A stretch of 64,000 bases of DNA from Bacillota bacterium (GCA_023410445.1 JAEYPT010000008.1:1-64000), one strand, 5' to 3'. Shown: positions 54,253 to 64,000, counted from the stretch's first letter. Notes: generated by a model not told the origin, from the letters alone. A program made the numbers and translations.

Positions 54253-56214
54253 TTAAGATTCCTGACTTACGACGACCGGTGCAAACGCTCGGCCAGCCCC
54301 GTCAAAGAATCTGCTGAACATTTCATAAAATTCAAGTCTTAAGGTCTGAATTCCGGAAAGCAGGCCCTCCAGCGCGATTACAAATGCATTTCCGATCAGC
54401 AGGATCAGCACAAAACCGATTCCGGAAGAAGATTCCGCCAGCGTGAACACAACCAGCATCATTCCGGCATGAACCAGCACAAATGCGCCAACACGGATAA
54501 AGCTGATGGTATTCGTAAGGTAACTGAGCAGGAATTCGAAGACCTCAAAAAAGTTCTGCATGATATAATTTCCCATGCTTTCCGGCTTCCAGTCGGGACG
54601 TCCTTCGACAAGCCCACCCAAAACTTCCCGGAACAGCATGACGATCACAGGCAAAACGATCAGCACCAGAACATAGACGGGAGTCATCAGCTTTACTCCA
54701 AACACAATCTGTCCAAGCGCGCCCGCAACCAGAGAAACATAGAACACAAAGCCCGCCACTCCGTTCGGACCAAACAGTCCGTTTTCCAACAAACCGCGCC
54801 GCAGCGAGGAAATAATGTTCAGCGCTATGGCCAGAATCACAAGGAAAATCCCGAGGCCCACTGCGGAATAGATTACAAGGGTAGTAGTGTTTCCTTCCAT
54901 AACGGAGATCGGTTTTCCGGGAAGGTGAAACACAGACTGATAAAATGGATCAAGGGCATGTTCGAATCCGAAAACAGAGCCGAATGCGGTGCCGAACAGT
55001 GCCGACATAATTCCGCACGGAATCATAGCTTTTCCTAAAGCCATATGGAATTTCTTCCACATCAGCCAGCCGACTATGGAAATGCAAATTCCCTGACCAA
55101 GATCCGCGAACATAATGCCGAAGATCAAAGCGTAGGTAAACGCGATCACAGGAGTCGGGTCCATCTCATTGTAGCGCGGCATTCCGTAAATTTTTATGAA
55201 AAATTCAAACGGACTGAAAATCTTACGATTTTTTAACAGAACCGGGGGAGAGTGTGTCAGTACTTCCGGATCTTCTGCGGCATCGGCCGCATACCGGATC
55301 GTACTGAGACTGTCGAGCTGCTTTTTTATGCCGCTCTCACGTTCCGCCGGTATCCATCCGGTGAGGATGAAGCTGTCACCGTAACGGGCCGCATACCGCT
55401 GAATGCCGAAGCAAATGTATTTTTCGGAAAGCCATGAATAGAGGATTTCGAAATCCTTTTTTCCCTGCTCCCAGAAATCATTGATCTGCCGGTTAATTTC
55501 CTCGATCTGCTGACGCTCCGTATTCCGCTTGGAGTCCAGCTCAGAAAGATACTGTTCGGGCGTTCCGCTCAGTTCGGTAAATCGCGTACGCTCAAAGTTC
55601 AGGCCGGAAAAAATGCGGTCGATCTCTTCGATCTGGTCGATCGGCGCACAGTACATACCCCAGTATCCGGATGGGTCGCTGGTACTCGGGAAAAAGACGA
55701 CATACGGGTTTTCCTTGATTTCATCCAGCTTTGCATAACCCTCGGCAGGGAGAAATCCGAATCGGATTTTGATAAAGCGACACTCGTTGACCTCATTGAG
55801 ACGAATATCAAGCCCCGTAAAATGCTGTACCTTTTCGATTTCCCGGTTCAGAGAAGCTATTTTCTGCTGATGTTCCACTCGCTTTTCCGAAAATCCGTTC
55901 CACGCCTGAACGATTTTTTGCGTGTAGGCGTTCCAGTCGCTGACGGAATCGGGGAGCCGCTCGGTGTGTTTTCCGTTCGGCTCTGCCTTTTTGCCCATCG
56001 CTTTGCTGGTGTCCGTCATTCGGCGGAGCGGCTCCGCATACGGATTTTCTTCCGCAACCGGAGAAAAGCCAGCCGTATTGGTATAAAAGGAAAGCGCATA
56101 ATCCGGATGAAAAACATTGGATTTGCCAAGAATATTCGCAACTTTTTCCAGTTCAAACATCCGGCCGATGATATTTAGAACCTTAATTTTAACAACGGCC
56201 AAGCGATCAGCCAC
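54253..56214 (-). CDS. ntpI: V-type ATPase subunit I (a-subunit homologue)
   Basis: 653 residues: a soluble N-terminal half (about 1-340, coiled coils) and seven or eight membrane helices (about 355-640) with PTPVIAFTYALIFGIMFADLGQG and FIRVGAFVLVHAGMM. This is the ion-channel half next to the c ring. GTG start overlapping subunit C by 8 nt. Confidence 0.95.
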   Translation of the reverse strand: MADRLAVVKIKVLNIIGRMFELEKVANILGKSNVFHPDYALSFYTNTAGFSPVAEENPYAEPLRRMTDTSKAMGKKAEPNGKHTERLPDSVSDWNAYTQKIVQAWNGFSEKRVEHQQKIASLNREIEKVQHFTGLDIRLNEVNECRFIKIRFGFLPAEGYAKLDEIKENPYVVFFPSTSDPSGYWGMYCAPIDQIEEIDRIFSGLNFERTRFTELSGTPEQYLSELDSKRNTERQQIEEINRQINDFWEQGKKDFEILYSWLSEKYICFGIQRYAARYGDSFILTGWIPAERESGIKKQLDSLSTIRYAADAAEDPEVLTHSPPVLLKNRKIFSPFEFFIKIYGMPRYNEMDPTPVIAFTYALIFGIMFADLGQGICISIVGWLMWKKFHMALGKAMIPCGIMSALFGTAFGSVFGFEHALDPFYQSVFHLPGKPISVMEGNTTTLVIYSAVGLGIFLVILAIALNIISSLRRGLLENGLFGPNGVAGFVFYVSLVAGALGQIVFGVKLMTPVYVLVLIVLPVIVMLFREVLGGLVEGRPDWKPESMGNYIMQNFFEVFEFLLSYLTNTISFIRVGAFVLVHAGMMLVVFTLAESSSGIGFVLILLIGNAFVIALEGLLSGIQTLRLEFYEMFSRFFDGAGRAFAPVVVSQES

Positions 56215-57277
56215 TCCCTTCCATGTAATTTACGATCGTAAGCAGTTTCTTTATTTCAGACGGCTCAAGCTTGTACCGGATTCCCTCTACGATCGTGATG
56301 ATGTCGCTGATTTCCGCTTCCCGAGCAAAAACGTAGGCAATCAGAACCACCGAAGGATGCGTCGAAAAATGAAGATCGTGCTGACAGACACGGAAATTGT
56401 AACGGCGGGGAATCTCATCAACATAGGAAGACTTTTCGCGGGAAATTTTCCGCCCGATTGCCGTGCGGTTCATTGCCGCGTCAATTTCCTCTTCCGATTT
56501 GGCCGCCGCCATTTCGTCGATGATTTTTTGGTTGATGGAGCCGTAGGGAAGAAGCGACTCTTTGATCACTTCCGGATCAATGTGATAGGACATTTTCAGC
56601 CGCACGATCCGCACATAATTGGACAGATCAATAAAGGAAGTAAAGATTTCGAGCAGCTGGCTTTTGGTTTCTCCGTGCGTATTTTTGAGGATAATCTCAA
56701 AAATGGTTTCGTACAGAAAACCGTAAAGAGCAATTTCAATCCGCGTGTAATCGATTCGTTCTTTTTCCTTTGGCTTAAAGGGCTCCAGAAGTTTCCCATA
56801 GGGAGTGCGGGCCAACACAGATAAAAGTTCGTCAAAATTCGCAGCATGATCCAACTTTTTCGGGTCCAGATTCGTCTTTTCCAGAAAAGACTGCGGCATT
56901 TGGGAAACTTCTTCATTCTCCGGCACGGCTGCGCCGGAATTCAGGAAAAGCACAACCTCAAGAATCTGCGCGATCTCCCAGCGCCGGATGAAATAAGGGG
57001 TAAAGCGTTCTCCCACTGTGATTTCATATCGACATAGGGAAGCGAAATCTTCCTGAAGCTTTTGCCTTAATTTCGCTTCAACCTGATCGCGGTGAATTTC
57101 TGTTTCCTCAATCCCCGCCATAACTTTTGAATAATCGGTACGGTTTTTCAGATAAGAAGCGACTTCGCTTACCGTCTGACATTTTAAAAGATCTTTGTAG
57201 TTTTCAGGCGTCAGGCGTCTTCCATACATGGTGCGCGCCTTTGCCAGAACTACATTGGAAGATAGGGTCGCAAGCAA
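56207..57277 (-). CDS. ntpC: V-type ATPase subunit C
   Basis: 356 residues, helical, with ALYGFLYETIFEIILKNTHG and LKMSYHIDPEVIKESLLPYG. It is the socket between the central stalk and the c ring. TTG start with GAGG 4 nt upstream. Confidence 0.9.
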   Translation of the reverse strand: MLATLSSNVVLAKARTMYGRRLTPENYKDLLKCQTVSEVASYLKNRTDYSKVMAGIEETEIHRDQVEAKLRQKLQEDFASLCRYEITVGERFTPYFIRRWEIAQILEVVLFLNSGAAVPENEEVSQMPQSFLEKTNLDPKKLDHAANFDELLSVLARTPYGKLLEPFKPKEKERIDYTRIEIALYGFLYETIFEIILKNTHGETKSQLLEIFTSFIDLSNYVRIVRLKMSYHIDPEVIKESLLPYGSINQKIIDEMAAAKSEEEIDAAMNRTAIGRKISREKSSYVDEIPRRYNFRVCQHDLHFSTHPSVVLIAYVFAREAEISDIITIVEGIRYKLEPSEIKKLLTIVNYMEGSG

Positions 57278-57283
57278 TTTTCC

Positions 57284-57595
57284 TCACTCTCCCGTGACTC
57301 TAGCAACAATTTCAGAAACCCAGCGGTCCCCGTTCTCCTTGTAGAGTGATTCGAGATTATCTGATATTTGTTGGTTCTTTTGCTGAATGACTTTCCATTT
57401 TGCTTCTGCCTCGGCACGCTCCTGGGGCTCGTGCTGCGCAATGCTTTCCCGCGCTTTGTCTAAAAAAGTTTTCCGAATCTCATCGCGCTTCTGCTGAACT
57501 TCCTTCTCGGAATTGACTTTTTCAAGCTGGGCCGCATCGGTGATTTCCCTTGCCTGCCGGTCCATGTCGACAATCTGCTTCATCAAATCCTGCAC
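57284..57595 (-). CDS. V-type ATPase subunit G-like (peripheral stalk coiled coil)
   Basis: 103 residues of nearly continuous charged coiled coil (VQDLMKQIVDMDRQAREITD and the following KVNSEKEVQQKRDEI region), as expected for the G/H partner of subunit E. First gene of the operon. GTG at 57595 is chosen because GGAGGTG precedes it by 6 nt; the TTG at 57610 would put the ribosome site inside the gene. Confidence 0.75.
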   Translation of the reverse strand: MQDLMKQIVDMDRQAREITDAAQLEKVNSEKEVQQKRDEIRKTFLDKARESIAQHEPQERAEAEAKWKVIQQKNQQISDNLESLYKENGDRWVSEIVARVTGE

Positions 57596-57655
57596 TGGAT
57601 CCACCTCCAATAAATGTAAGCAAAACTTACAGCCTTTAACATGAGTATTTTAATT

Positions 57656-57684
57656 ATTATAGATTACCGCCTTCAGATTTACAA
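57656..57684 (-). promoter_or_regulatory. Promoter of the V-ATPase operon
   Basis: On the minus strand TTGTAA, 17 nt, TATAAT. The leader then carries a small GTAAG/CTTAC hairpin before the GGAGGTG site. Confidence 0.7.
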
Positions 57685-57745
57685 GAAATTTTTTCTAACC
57701 AAGGCGTATTTTGCTCCGGCAGAAGCCGGTTTTGAGTGAGTACTC

Positions 57746-59104
57746 TCAGTTTTTCAAGCTATGAATCGGAGCCGGAATGCGTCCGCCTCTGCTGATGAAT
57801 TTTAAGGGGGAGAAACGGTTCACTTCCATGACAGGCCCGCCCCCGAGCAAACCGCCGAAATTCAGTTCGTCACCGGCCTTTTTCCCGATGGCGGGAATCA
57901 GGCGGGCAGCGGTGGTTTTTCCGTTGACCATACCGATTGCGGCTTCATCCGCAATAATAGCGGAGATAATCTCCGGCGGGGTGTCTCCCGGCACGGCGAT
58001 CATGTCAAGGCCGACCGAGCATACGGCCGTCATTGCCTCCAGCTTGGTAATGCTGAGAGCTCCGCAGCGCGCTGCAGCGATCATGCCGGCGTCCTCGGTA
58101 ACCGGAATAAATGCTCCGGAAAGACCGCCCACCAGGGAAGAAGCCATGACGCCGCCTTTTTTCACCGCGTCGTTCAGAAGGGCAAGCGCTGCCGTGGTTC
58201 CGTGAGCACCGCAGCTTTCCAATCCCATTTCCTCAAGAATATGAGCAACGGAATCTCCAACGGCAGGGGTAGGCGCAAGCGAAAGATCCACAATTCCGAA
58301 CGGAACGCAGAGTCTTCGGGAGGCCTCCTGTGCAACGAGCTGACCCATGCGGGTGACCTTGAAAGCCGTTTTCTTGATCACGTCGGCAATCTCCGTCAGG
58401 TCACAGCTGCCTGCTTTGGCAATGGCGGCGCGAACGACACCCGGACCCGATACGCCCACGTTAATCACGCAGTCGGGCTCCCCGGGGCCGTGGAAGGCGC
58501 CCGCCATAAACGGGTTATCTTCCGGCGCGTTGCAGAACACCACAAGCTTCGCGGCGCCGATGCATTGCTCTTTTGCCGTGGCTGCCGCCGTATTGCAAAC
58601 GACATGACCCATTTTTTTCACGGCGTCCATATTGATGCCCGCCTTAGTCGTTCCGATATTAACGGAAGAGCAGACGAGCTCAGTGGTACTGAGCGCTTCC
58701 GGGATGCTTTCAATCAGCGCGTAATCGCCGGGGCCGAATCCCTTGTGAACCAGCGCCGAATACCCGCCGATAAAGTTGACTCCGGTAGCCTTTGCAGCAC
58801 GGTCCAGAGCAAGAGCAAACCGAACGGGGTTTTTATCGGGGCAGGCTGCCGCCAGCATGGCGATCGGAGTAACGGAAATACGCTTGTGAATAATGGGAAT
58901 TCCGTATTCCGTACTGATAGCTTCTCCGGTTTTGACCAGATTTCCCGCATACCTGCAAATTTTATCGTAAATCTTATCACAGGAGGCTTTCTGATCCGAA
59001 TCGATGCAGTCAAAAAGCGAAATGCCCATGGTGATCGTGCGCACGTCCAGGCATTCGTTGTCGATCATATTGATCGTTTCAAGGATATCATGTGAATTGA
59101 TCAT
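57746..59104 (-). CDS. PFL family protein (UPF0210 / DUF711)
   Basis: 452 residues, with [40 protein letters not shown] and [16 protein letters not shown], typical of UPF0210. The protein resembles pyruvate-formate-lyase folds but lacks a clear glycyl-radical motif. Function unknown. It follows the ACT-domain gene on the same strand, a conserved pair. Confidence 0.9.
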   Translation of the reverse strand: MINSHDILETINMIDNECLDVRTITMGISLFDCIDSDQKASCDKIYDKICRYAGNLVKTGEAISTEYGIPIIHKRISVTPIAMLAAACPDKNPVRFALALDRAAKATGVNFIGGYSALVHKGFGPGDYALIESIPEALSTTELVCSSVNIGTTKAGINMDAVKKMGHVVCNTAAATAKEQCIGAAKLVVFCNAPEDNPFMAGAFHGPGEPDCVINVGVSGPGVVRAAIAKAGSCDLTEIADVIKKTAFKVTRMGQLVAQEASRRLCVPFGIVDLSLAPTPAVGDSVAHILEEMGLESCGAHGTTAALALLNDAVKKGGVMASSLVGGLSGAFIPVTEDAGMIAAARCGALSITKLEAMTAVCSVGLDMIAVPGDTPPEIISAIIADEAAIGMVNGKTTAARLIPAIGKKAGDELNFGGLLGGGPVMEVNRFSPLKFISRGGRIPAPIHSLKN

Positions 59105-59148
59105 CGCTTTGTTACGATTCCTTTCTAAGGGAATTTAAACATCCATTT

Positions 59149-59418
59149 TTAAATCTTGTGCATGGAATTGAAAATGTCTTCCCGCATGATATGAACACTC
59201 AGGTCCATATCTTTTCCAACGCCGGAAAGCTGTTCGGAAAGATCACTGAAAGGAACTGCGCATTTTGTAATATCTACCAGCATGATCATAGCAAACAGAT
59301 CCTGTAGAATCGACTGTGTCACTTCTTCCACATTGACCTGATTTTCCGAGCAGATTGCCGCAACTCTGGCGAGAATTCCCACCATATCTTTGCCTATTAC
59401 TGTAATAACGGCCCGCAT
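59149..59418 (-). CDS. ACT domain protein (UPF0237)
   Basis: 89 residues, one ACT domain: MRAVITVIGKDMVGILARVA, then NVEEVTQSILQDLFAMIMLV. Probably binds an amino acid and regulates its PFL-family partner. ATG at 59418 follows GGAGGTAAG; longer readings start upstream of that site. Confidence 0.92.
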   Translation of the reverse strand: MRAVITVIGKDMVGILARVAAICSENQVNVEEVTQSILQDLFAMIMLVDITKCAVPFSDLSEQLSGVGKDMDLSVHIMREDIFNSMHKI

Positions 59419-59729
59419 GATGAACTTACCTCCATCTTTCAAAACTTTTTTCATTATGATGAAACGAGGAGCTTTTGTCAAGAGATTGCCCGTCCTACAA
59501 AGCCATTATCTCCCCGTTGTCAAGAACATATTTTTCCAATGCTGGGCCGACCAATTGCAAAATAAGGGTTCTGTCACCGTCTGGTTGTCATTGTGTTTAA
59601 AAAAACAGAAATCCCCGATAAACAAAATAGGGATGATTTATCTATATTTTTGCCCGCCTTTATGATACGATTAAAATATGATAAACGAGATTTTAACACA
59701 AAATTTATAAGGATCATCAGGAGGGCCCC
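59419..59729. other. Intergenic region between divergent ACT and PHP genes
   Basis: 311 bp. The minus strand has the ACT-domain promoter (59453-59481). The plus side has an AT-rich stretch with TATGAT (59677-59682) without a clear -35, probably the PHP-gene promoter, and AAGGATCATCAGGAGGGCCCC before its ATG. The middle (about 59500-59640) shows no gene or strong structure. Confidence 0.5.
59453..59481 (-). promoter_or_regulatory. Promoter of the ACT-PFL pair
   Basis: On the minus strand a perfect TTGACA, 17 nt, CATAAT, about 35 nt before the ATG. Confidence 0.65.
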
Positions 59730-60542
59730 ATGAAATTCAGATATATCTCGGACTGCCATGTGCACACCGACTGTTCCCGGGATGCGGCCGATTCCGCGAT
59801 GATGATGTGCGAAAGCGCCGCAAGGCTTAACTTTTATATTCTAACCATTACGGACCACTGCGAATGCAATGTCTACCTGGAGGAAGGGTACGACAAATCG
59901 GTGCGCCAATCCTATTTTGAAGCGCGAAAGGCGGCGGCGGCCTTCCGGGGACGTCTCCGGGTCCGCTGCGGCACGGAGCTTGGCCAGCCCATGCAGAATC
60001 CTGAAGCCGCGGAGAACGTACTCGACTCCTGCAATTTTGATTTTGCGCTGGCTTCCATCCATAATATACGTGGAAAAGAGGATTTCTTTTCTCTGGATTA
60101 TTCTTCGGAGAACGTGGACGACCTTCTGGACCGCTACTTCTCCGAAATGGAAGAAACCATCCATTGGGGACGGTTCGATTCTCTGGCTCACCTGACCTAT
60201 CCCTGGCGATACATTGAAGGGGAAAACGGCATTCCGATCAGTATGGAAAAATGGATGCCCCGGATCGACCGGGTTCTTCGGCTGCTGATTGAAAATGGGA
60301 AAGCACTTGAGCTTAACACGTCCGGCTTCCGGCAGAAAATCGGCACATCGCTGCCGGATTATCCGGTCATCGAGCGTTATCGGGAACTCGGCGGCAGGCT
60401 GATCACTCTTGGTTCGGACGCTCACCGCTGGGCAGATGTCGGCGGGGGAATCGAGCGCGGAATGGAGCTTTTGGAAAAAGCGGGATTTCATCATTTTGCC
60501 GTTTACGCCAACCATCAGCCGGAGATGCTCCCCATCTGCTGA
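59730..60542 (+). CDS. PHP-domain phosphatase (HisJ / histidinol-phosphatase family)
   Basis: 270 residues. Metal-binding PHP motifs DCHVHTDCSRDAAD, ITDHCECNVY, ASIHNIRG, AHLTYPWRY and TLGSDAHRW match HisJ. It would dephosphorylate histidinol phosphate, but no other his genes are nearby, so the substrate is a family inference. Upstream GGAGG. Confidence 0.85.
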   Translation: MKFRYISDCHVHTDCSRDAADSAMMMCESAARLNFYILTITDHCECNVYLEEGYDKSVRQSYFEARKAAAAFRGRLRVRCGTELGQPMQNPEAAENVLDSCNFDFALASIHNIRGKEDFFSLDYSSENVDDLLDRYFSEMEETIHWGRFDSLAHLTYPWRYIEGENGIPISMEKWMPRIDRVLRLLIENGKALELNTSGFRQKIGTSLPDYPVIERYRELGGRLITLGSDAHRWADVGGGIERGMELLEKAGFHHFAVYANHQPEMLPIC

Positions 60543-60618
60543 TTTGACGTTCCTATTTAATCAGTAATAAAAAACAGGAAGGCCGCTGATTTTCTCTTTT
60601 GGCGGTCCGGAGGTTTTT

Positions 60619-61494
60619 ATGTCTGTCTGTGCAAATGCCTATGCAAAAATCAACCTGACTCTGGATCTTGCAGGTCGGCGCAGTGACGGCTACCATCTGC
60701 TCCGCATGGTGATGCAGACCGTTTCTCTCTGTGACCGCGTGACACTGGAGCCCTGTTCCTCGGGGGAGATTCACGTCTCCTGCGGCAATTCCGAACTTGA
60801 CTGCGGTGGGGAAAATACCGTTTCCCGCGCAGTAGCAGCTTTTTTCTCGGCTGCCGGAATCCGTACGGGGGCTTCTTTTTTTATTGAGAAAAACATCCCC
60901 AGCCAGGCCGGTCTCGGTGGTGGAAGCTCAGATGCCGCAGCCGCGCTGGTTTTGCTCAACCGCGTGTTCAACGTCGGCTTTTCGGTGGAAAGGCTGTGCG
61001 AAATCGGTCTTTCCGTTGGTGCGGACGTTCCGTTCTGCCTGCGCGGCGGCACGCTGCTTGCCGAAGGAATCGGCGAAAAGCTGAGTGAACTTTCGCCTCT
61101 GCCTGAGTGCCGGATTGTCATCTGTAAGCCGCCAATGGGCAGCAGCACGGGGGAAGCCTACGCTTCGCTGGACCGGGCAGGTGGAAAGCCGACCTACTTT
61201 ACAGATGGATTGCTTCCCGCTTTGAAGCAGGGGAGCCTTTCGGCTGTTGCCGATGTTTGCGGGAATGCTTTTGAATCAGTAATTCTGATTCCGGAGGTCC
61301 GGCAGATCAAAGCCGTGATGCTTCAAAATGGAGCACTAGGGTCGTGCATGACCGGCAGCGGCTCGGCTGTTTACGGCATTTTTTCGGATTTCGGCAAAGC
61401 GGAGGAGTGCGCTTCAGCTCTTTCGAGCCGCTTCCGGGATGTTTTTCTCTGTCACCCAGTCCGCAGTGAAGACTGTTTTCTGTTGGAAAAATAA
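60619..61494 (+). CDS. ispE: 4-diphosphocytidyl-2-C-methyl-D-erythritol kinase
   Basis: 291 residues, GHMP kinase. ANAYAKINLTLDLAGRRSDG, PSQAGLGGGSSDAAAALVLL (ATP site) and GSCMTGSGSAVYGIF fit IspE. Fourth step of the MEP pathway, which also uses the IspH domain encoded earlier. GGAGG before ATG. Confidence 0.96.
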   Translation: MSVCANAYAKINLTLDLAGRRSDGYHLLRMVMQTVSLCDRVTLEPCSSGEIHVSCGNSELDCGGENTVSRAVAAFFSAAGIRTGASFFIEKNIPSQAGLGGGSSDAAAALVLLNRVFNVGFSVERLCEIGLSVGADVPFCLRGGTLLAEGIGEKLSELSPLPECRIVICKPPMGSSTGEAYASLDRAGGKPTYFTDGLLPALKQGSLSAVADVCGNAFESVILIPEVRQIKAVMLQNGALGSCMTGSGSAVYGIFSDFGKAEECASALSSRFRDVFLCHPVRSEDCFLLEK

Positions 61495-61562
61495 TCCAGA
61501 AATCGAATAATCCGTTTTTTCTCCGTCCATACTTCCTTTTGTAAAAGAAAGGATGCCTGGAT

Positions 61563-62165
61563 ATGAAAACACTGGAAAAATCACTTCTCTTGGCGCTTGT
61601 TGTCACCGTTTTGATTTCATTTACCGGCTTTGCCGCCGGCTGTGAAGATATTCCGAATCATGTACTTCGCCTGCACGTTCTCGCGAATTCCGATTCCGAC
61701 GCCGATCAGACTCTGAAGCTGAAGGTTCGTGACCGCATCGTGGCGGAAAGCGCCGGACTGTTCGACGGGGCTTCCAGCCGTGAGGAAGCAGAAAAAACTG
61801 CCTCGGAAAATCTTCAGAAACTTCAGGACGCAGCACAACAGGAAGTTTACCGTGACGGATACCGGTATCCGGTTCACGTATACCTAACCAATATGTATTT
61901 CACCACCCGACAGTACGATACGATTACTCTGCCGGCCGGAACATACGATGCGCTTCGGGTTGTAATCGGCTCCGGGGCCGGGCATAATTGGTGGTGCGTC
62001 ATTTTTCCGCCCCTGTGCCTGCCCGCCGCCGAAAAACGCGCAGACCTGCAGGACGTGCTCAACCCGAATGAACTTCGCATTGTGGACGGGAGCAACAGCT
62101 ATATCGTTCGCTTCAAAACGCTGGAAGCGTATGAACAGGTGAAAGCCTGGCTGGCAAGGAAATAA
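61563..62165 (+). CDS. spoIIR: Stage II sporulation protein R
   Basis: 200 residues with a signal peptide (about 1-27). IPNHVLRLHVLANSDSDADQ and HNWWCVIFPPLCLP are diagnostic. It is made in the forespore and signals across the septum to trigger SpoIIGA processing of pro-sigma-E. AAAGGATG-type site before the ATG. Confidence 0.95.
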   Translation: MKTLEKSLLLALVVTVLISFTGFAAGCEDIPNHVLRLHVLANSDSDADQTLKLKVRDRIVAESAGLFDGASSREEAEKTASENLQKLQDAAQQEVYRDGYRYPVHVYLTNMYFTTRQYDTITLPAGTYDALRVVIGSGAGHNWWCVIFPPLCLPAAEKRADLQDVLNPNELRIVDGSNSYIVRFKTLEAYEQVKAWLARK

Positions 62166-62207
62166 TCTTTCCATTTCCCGCCGCCCCTGCAATCCGTTTT
62201 GACTTTG

Positions 62208-62216
62208 TGATATAAT
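62208..62216 (+). promoter_or_regulatory. Extended -10 promoter of addB
   Basis: TGA TATAAT, 30 nt before the addB ATG; -35 weak. Confidence 0.45.
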
Positions 62217-62246
62217 GGTTGCAGAAAACAAGTGGGGGGAAGACGG

Positions 62247-64000
62247 ATGCTCAGGCTGATTTTGGGCTGTTCCGGAAGCGGAAAATCGGAACTGCTCCGA
62301 AAAAAACTCCGGCGGATGGCCCGGAGTGGGGAAGAGCGGCTCATGCTGATCGTGCCGGAGCAGGCTTCTTTTGAAAACGAACGGGCCGTTCTCCGGCTGC
62401 TGGGGGAAAAGAATGCCCGGCGGGTGCTCGTCACCAGCTTTTCCCGTCTGACCGGCGAGGTTCAGCGGCATTGCGGCGGCTTTGCGGGCAGACGTCTCGA
62501 CGAAGGCGGCCGCAGCATTTTCATGAGCCTTGCGTTGGAACAAACGGAAGATAGTCTGACCGTTTTCCGCAAAAGCGCGAAAAGTTCGGAACTGACCGGC
62601 CGGATGCTCGCCGCATCGGCAGAATTTAAAATGTGCGGCATCTCTCCGGAAAGCCTTCGGAATGCGGCGGCGGGTCTGCCGGAGGGCACCCTACGGCAAA
62701 AGGCAGAGGAAATTTCTCTGATTCTTTCCGCCTATGACGCGCTTGTGGCACAGAGCTATCTTGATCCGCTGGACGATCTCGCGCGGCTAAAAAACACGCT
62801 GCTGGAGGTCCCGTTTTTCGCCGGATACACGGTGATGATTGATTCCTTTCAAAGCTTTACGGTGCAGGAATACGACATCATTGAGCTGCTTTTCAAACAG
62901 GCTCGGCAAGTGGAAATCGCTCTCTGCACGGACCGGCTCGACGACCCTGAACAGGGGGCGGGCCTCTTTTCCGTCACCCGCCGTACCGCATCGACTCTGA
63001 TCCGCCTTGCAAAACGGAACAATATATCGGTTGCTTCCCCCGCGGTGCTGAAAGGCGGCAGACGCTTCCGTACCCCCGCGCTTGCGGCGCTGGAAGCAGG
63101 GGCTTACCGTCCTGCCCACAATTCATCAACAACAAACGGGTGGAAAGGCATTACCCTTTACGAGGCTTCGGACGCTTATGACGAGGCCTCCTTCGTCTGT
63201 GCGTCCATCCGCAGGCTTGTCATTCAAAGCAGCTACCGCTATCGGGATTTTCTGGTGATTGCACGGGACCCGGAAAAGTACCGCGGCATTCTGGACGACA
63301 CGATGAACCGATGGGAGATTCCTCATTTTCTGGACGAGCCGCAGGAAATCGACTCCGAACCGTTAATGCGGCTGCTTCTCTCCGCGTTTAAAATCATACA
63401 GACCGGCTTTTCCTCCGACGAAATCTTTCCCTACCTGAAAACCGGTTTGGCCGGGCTTACAACGGAGCAGATTTCGCGGCTTGAAAACTATGTGTTCGTC
63501 TGGGACCTCACGGGGAAACAGTGGTATTCGGAATGGACCGGTCATCCCGACGGATTTTCGGAGACACTCACGCAGCGTGACGCTGAGCTTCTCGCAGCAG
63601 TCAACGCGGACCGGCTCTCGGTTCTGGCCCCGTTGGAACACCTCCGGGAAAAAACGGCAGACTGTGATGGGGCCGGCATGGCCCGCGCCGCCTATGAATT
63701 TCTATGCGAAATACAGGCGGCCGAGCATCTGCGCGAGTTCGCCCACAGACTTACCGAGAGTGGAAATCCCGCGCTCGCAGAACGGGAACTTCGGCTCTGG
63801 GACCTTTTGATGGAAATTCTGGACCAAACAGCACTGGTAATCGGGCAGAAAAGTATCGCTCGGGACCGGTACGCGGAACTTCTTCACCTGGTCATCCTTT
63901 CCTCCAAAATTGCGAGTATCCCGCAGGGTCTCGACGAGGTAACGGTCGGCGCCGCGAACCGCACCCGCGCCGCTGGCCCCAAGGTCGTCTTTCTAATCGG
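62247..64000 (+). CDS. addB: ATP-dependent nuclease AddB subunit (5' part, cut by window end)
   Basis: An open frame from ATG 62247 (GGGGGGA upstream) runs to the window edge without a stop, giving about 584 residues. It begins MLRLILGCSGSGKSELLRKK (Walker A), followed by LMLIVPEQASFENERAV and VLVTSFSRLTGEVQRHCGG, the N-terminus of AddB, which repairs double-strand breaks with AddA. Full-length AddB is about 1,150 residues, so about half is visible. The C-terminal Fe-S nuclease domain cannot be seen. Confidence 0.93.
   Translation, partial: MLRLILGCSGSGKSELLRKKLRRMARSGEERLMLIVPEQASFENERAVLRLLGEKNARRVLVTSFSRLTGEVQRHCGGFAGRRLDEGGRSIFMSLALEQTEDSLTVFRKSAKSSELTGRMLAASAEFKMCGISPESLRNAAAGLPEGTLRQKAEEISLILSAYDALVAQSYLDPLDDLARLKNTLLEVPFFAGYTVMIDSFQSFTVQEYDIIELLFKQARQVEIALCTDRLDDPEQGAGLFSVTRRTASTLIRLAKRNNISVASPAVLKGGRRFRTPALAALEAGAYRPAHNSSTTNGWKGITLYEASDAYDEASFVCASIRRLVIQSSYRYRDFLVIARDPEKYRGILDDTMNRWEIPHFLDEPQEIDSEPLMRLLLSAFKIIQTGFSSDEIFPYLKTGLAGLTTEQISRLENYVFVWDLTGKQWYSEWTGHPDGFSETLTQRDAELLAAVNADRLSVLAPLEHLREKTADCDGAGMARAAYEFLCEIQAAEHLREFAHRLTESGNPALAERELRLWDLLMEILDQTALVIGQKSIARDRYAELLHLVILSSKIASIPQGLDEVTVGAANRTRAAGPKVVFLI

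Noticed and set aside
58202..59095. 297-residue plus-strand frame opposite the PFL-family gene
   Set aside because: No ribosome site; the minus-strand protein is a recognised family.

Overview
The window looks like the core chromosome of a Gram-positive, spore-forming anaerobe of class Clostridia, probably in the Oscillospirales/Ruminococcaceae group. The evidence is a complete spoIIIAA-AH operon with yunB and spoIIR, an IspH-S1 fusion protein, a Prp protease beside an L27 with a cleavable leader, a V-type ATPase operon, perfect AGGAGG-type ribosome sites, and frequent TTG/GTG starts. The genus placement is inference. I see no rRNA, tRNA, CRISPR array, transposase, integrase or prophage gene.

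Layout. 1-4.9 kb (minus): ppx, ppk and pfkA in one polyphosphate/glycolysis operon. 5-9.2 kb: a CapA-like protein; ribU behind TWO complete FMN riboswitches in series, each with its own terminator; metK behind a SAM-I riboswitch; a small membrane protein. 9.2-13.3 kb: recD2, comF and an MreB/Mbl-type actin. 13.4-16 kb: a small minus-strand gene and a DUF5685 / J-domain / membrane-protein trio. 16-22.1 kb: an RpiR-type regulator with a structured leader, an FAD enzyme, cmk, two PlsC-type acyltransferases and the IspH-S1 fusion, tightly packed or overlapping. 22.2-29.9 kb: yunB, ligA and spoIIIAA-AH. 30-37.5 kb: nusB, a TsaD-like paralogue, xseA, xseB, a polyprenyl synthase, rplU-prp-rpmA, obgE, mrnC and a YitT-type membrane protein. 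37.5-42.7 kb: a tiny minus-strand gene not seen in standard ORF lists, an RsmF-type methyltransferase, an RluA-type synthase behind an attenuator-like leader, and a polar amino-acid ABC importer. 42.7-48.9 kb: a phospholipase-C-like protein, luxS, a LysM/G5/M23 peptidase behind twin palindromes, murA, walJ and rlmH. 48.9-57.7 kb (minus): a nine-gene V-type ATPase operon in transcription order G-C-I-K-F-E-A-B-D. 57.7-64 kb: a PFL/UPF0210 and ACT pair (minus), then a PHP phosphatase, ispE, spoIIR and a truncated addB.

Most genes are housekeeping. The less ordinary content is regulatory and architectural: the tandem FMN switches; leader RNAs with mutually exclusive helices before the rluA-type gene and a start-site-blocking helix before rpiR; a promoter-hairpin-terminator module before nusB; twin palindromes four helical turns apart at the M23 promoter; an internal ribosome site in the IspH-S1 fusion that could release free S1; and a DUF5685 protein with two aspartate clusters like those of isoprenoid synthases, next to a J-domain protein with a cysteine-rich tail.

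Limits: all calls are by eye. Promoters are matches to sigma-A consensus, structures are hand-paired, and no homology search was run.
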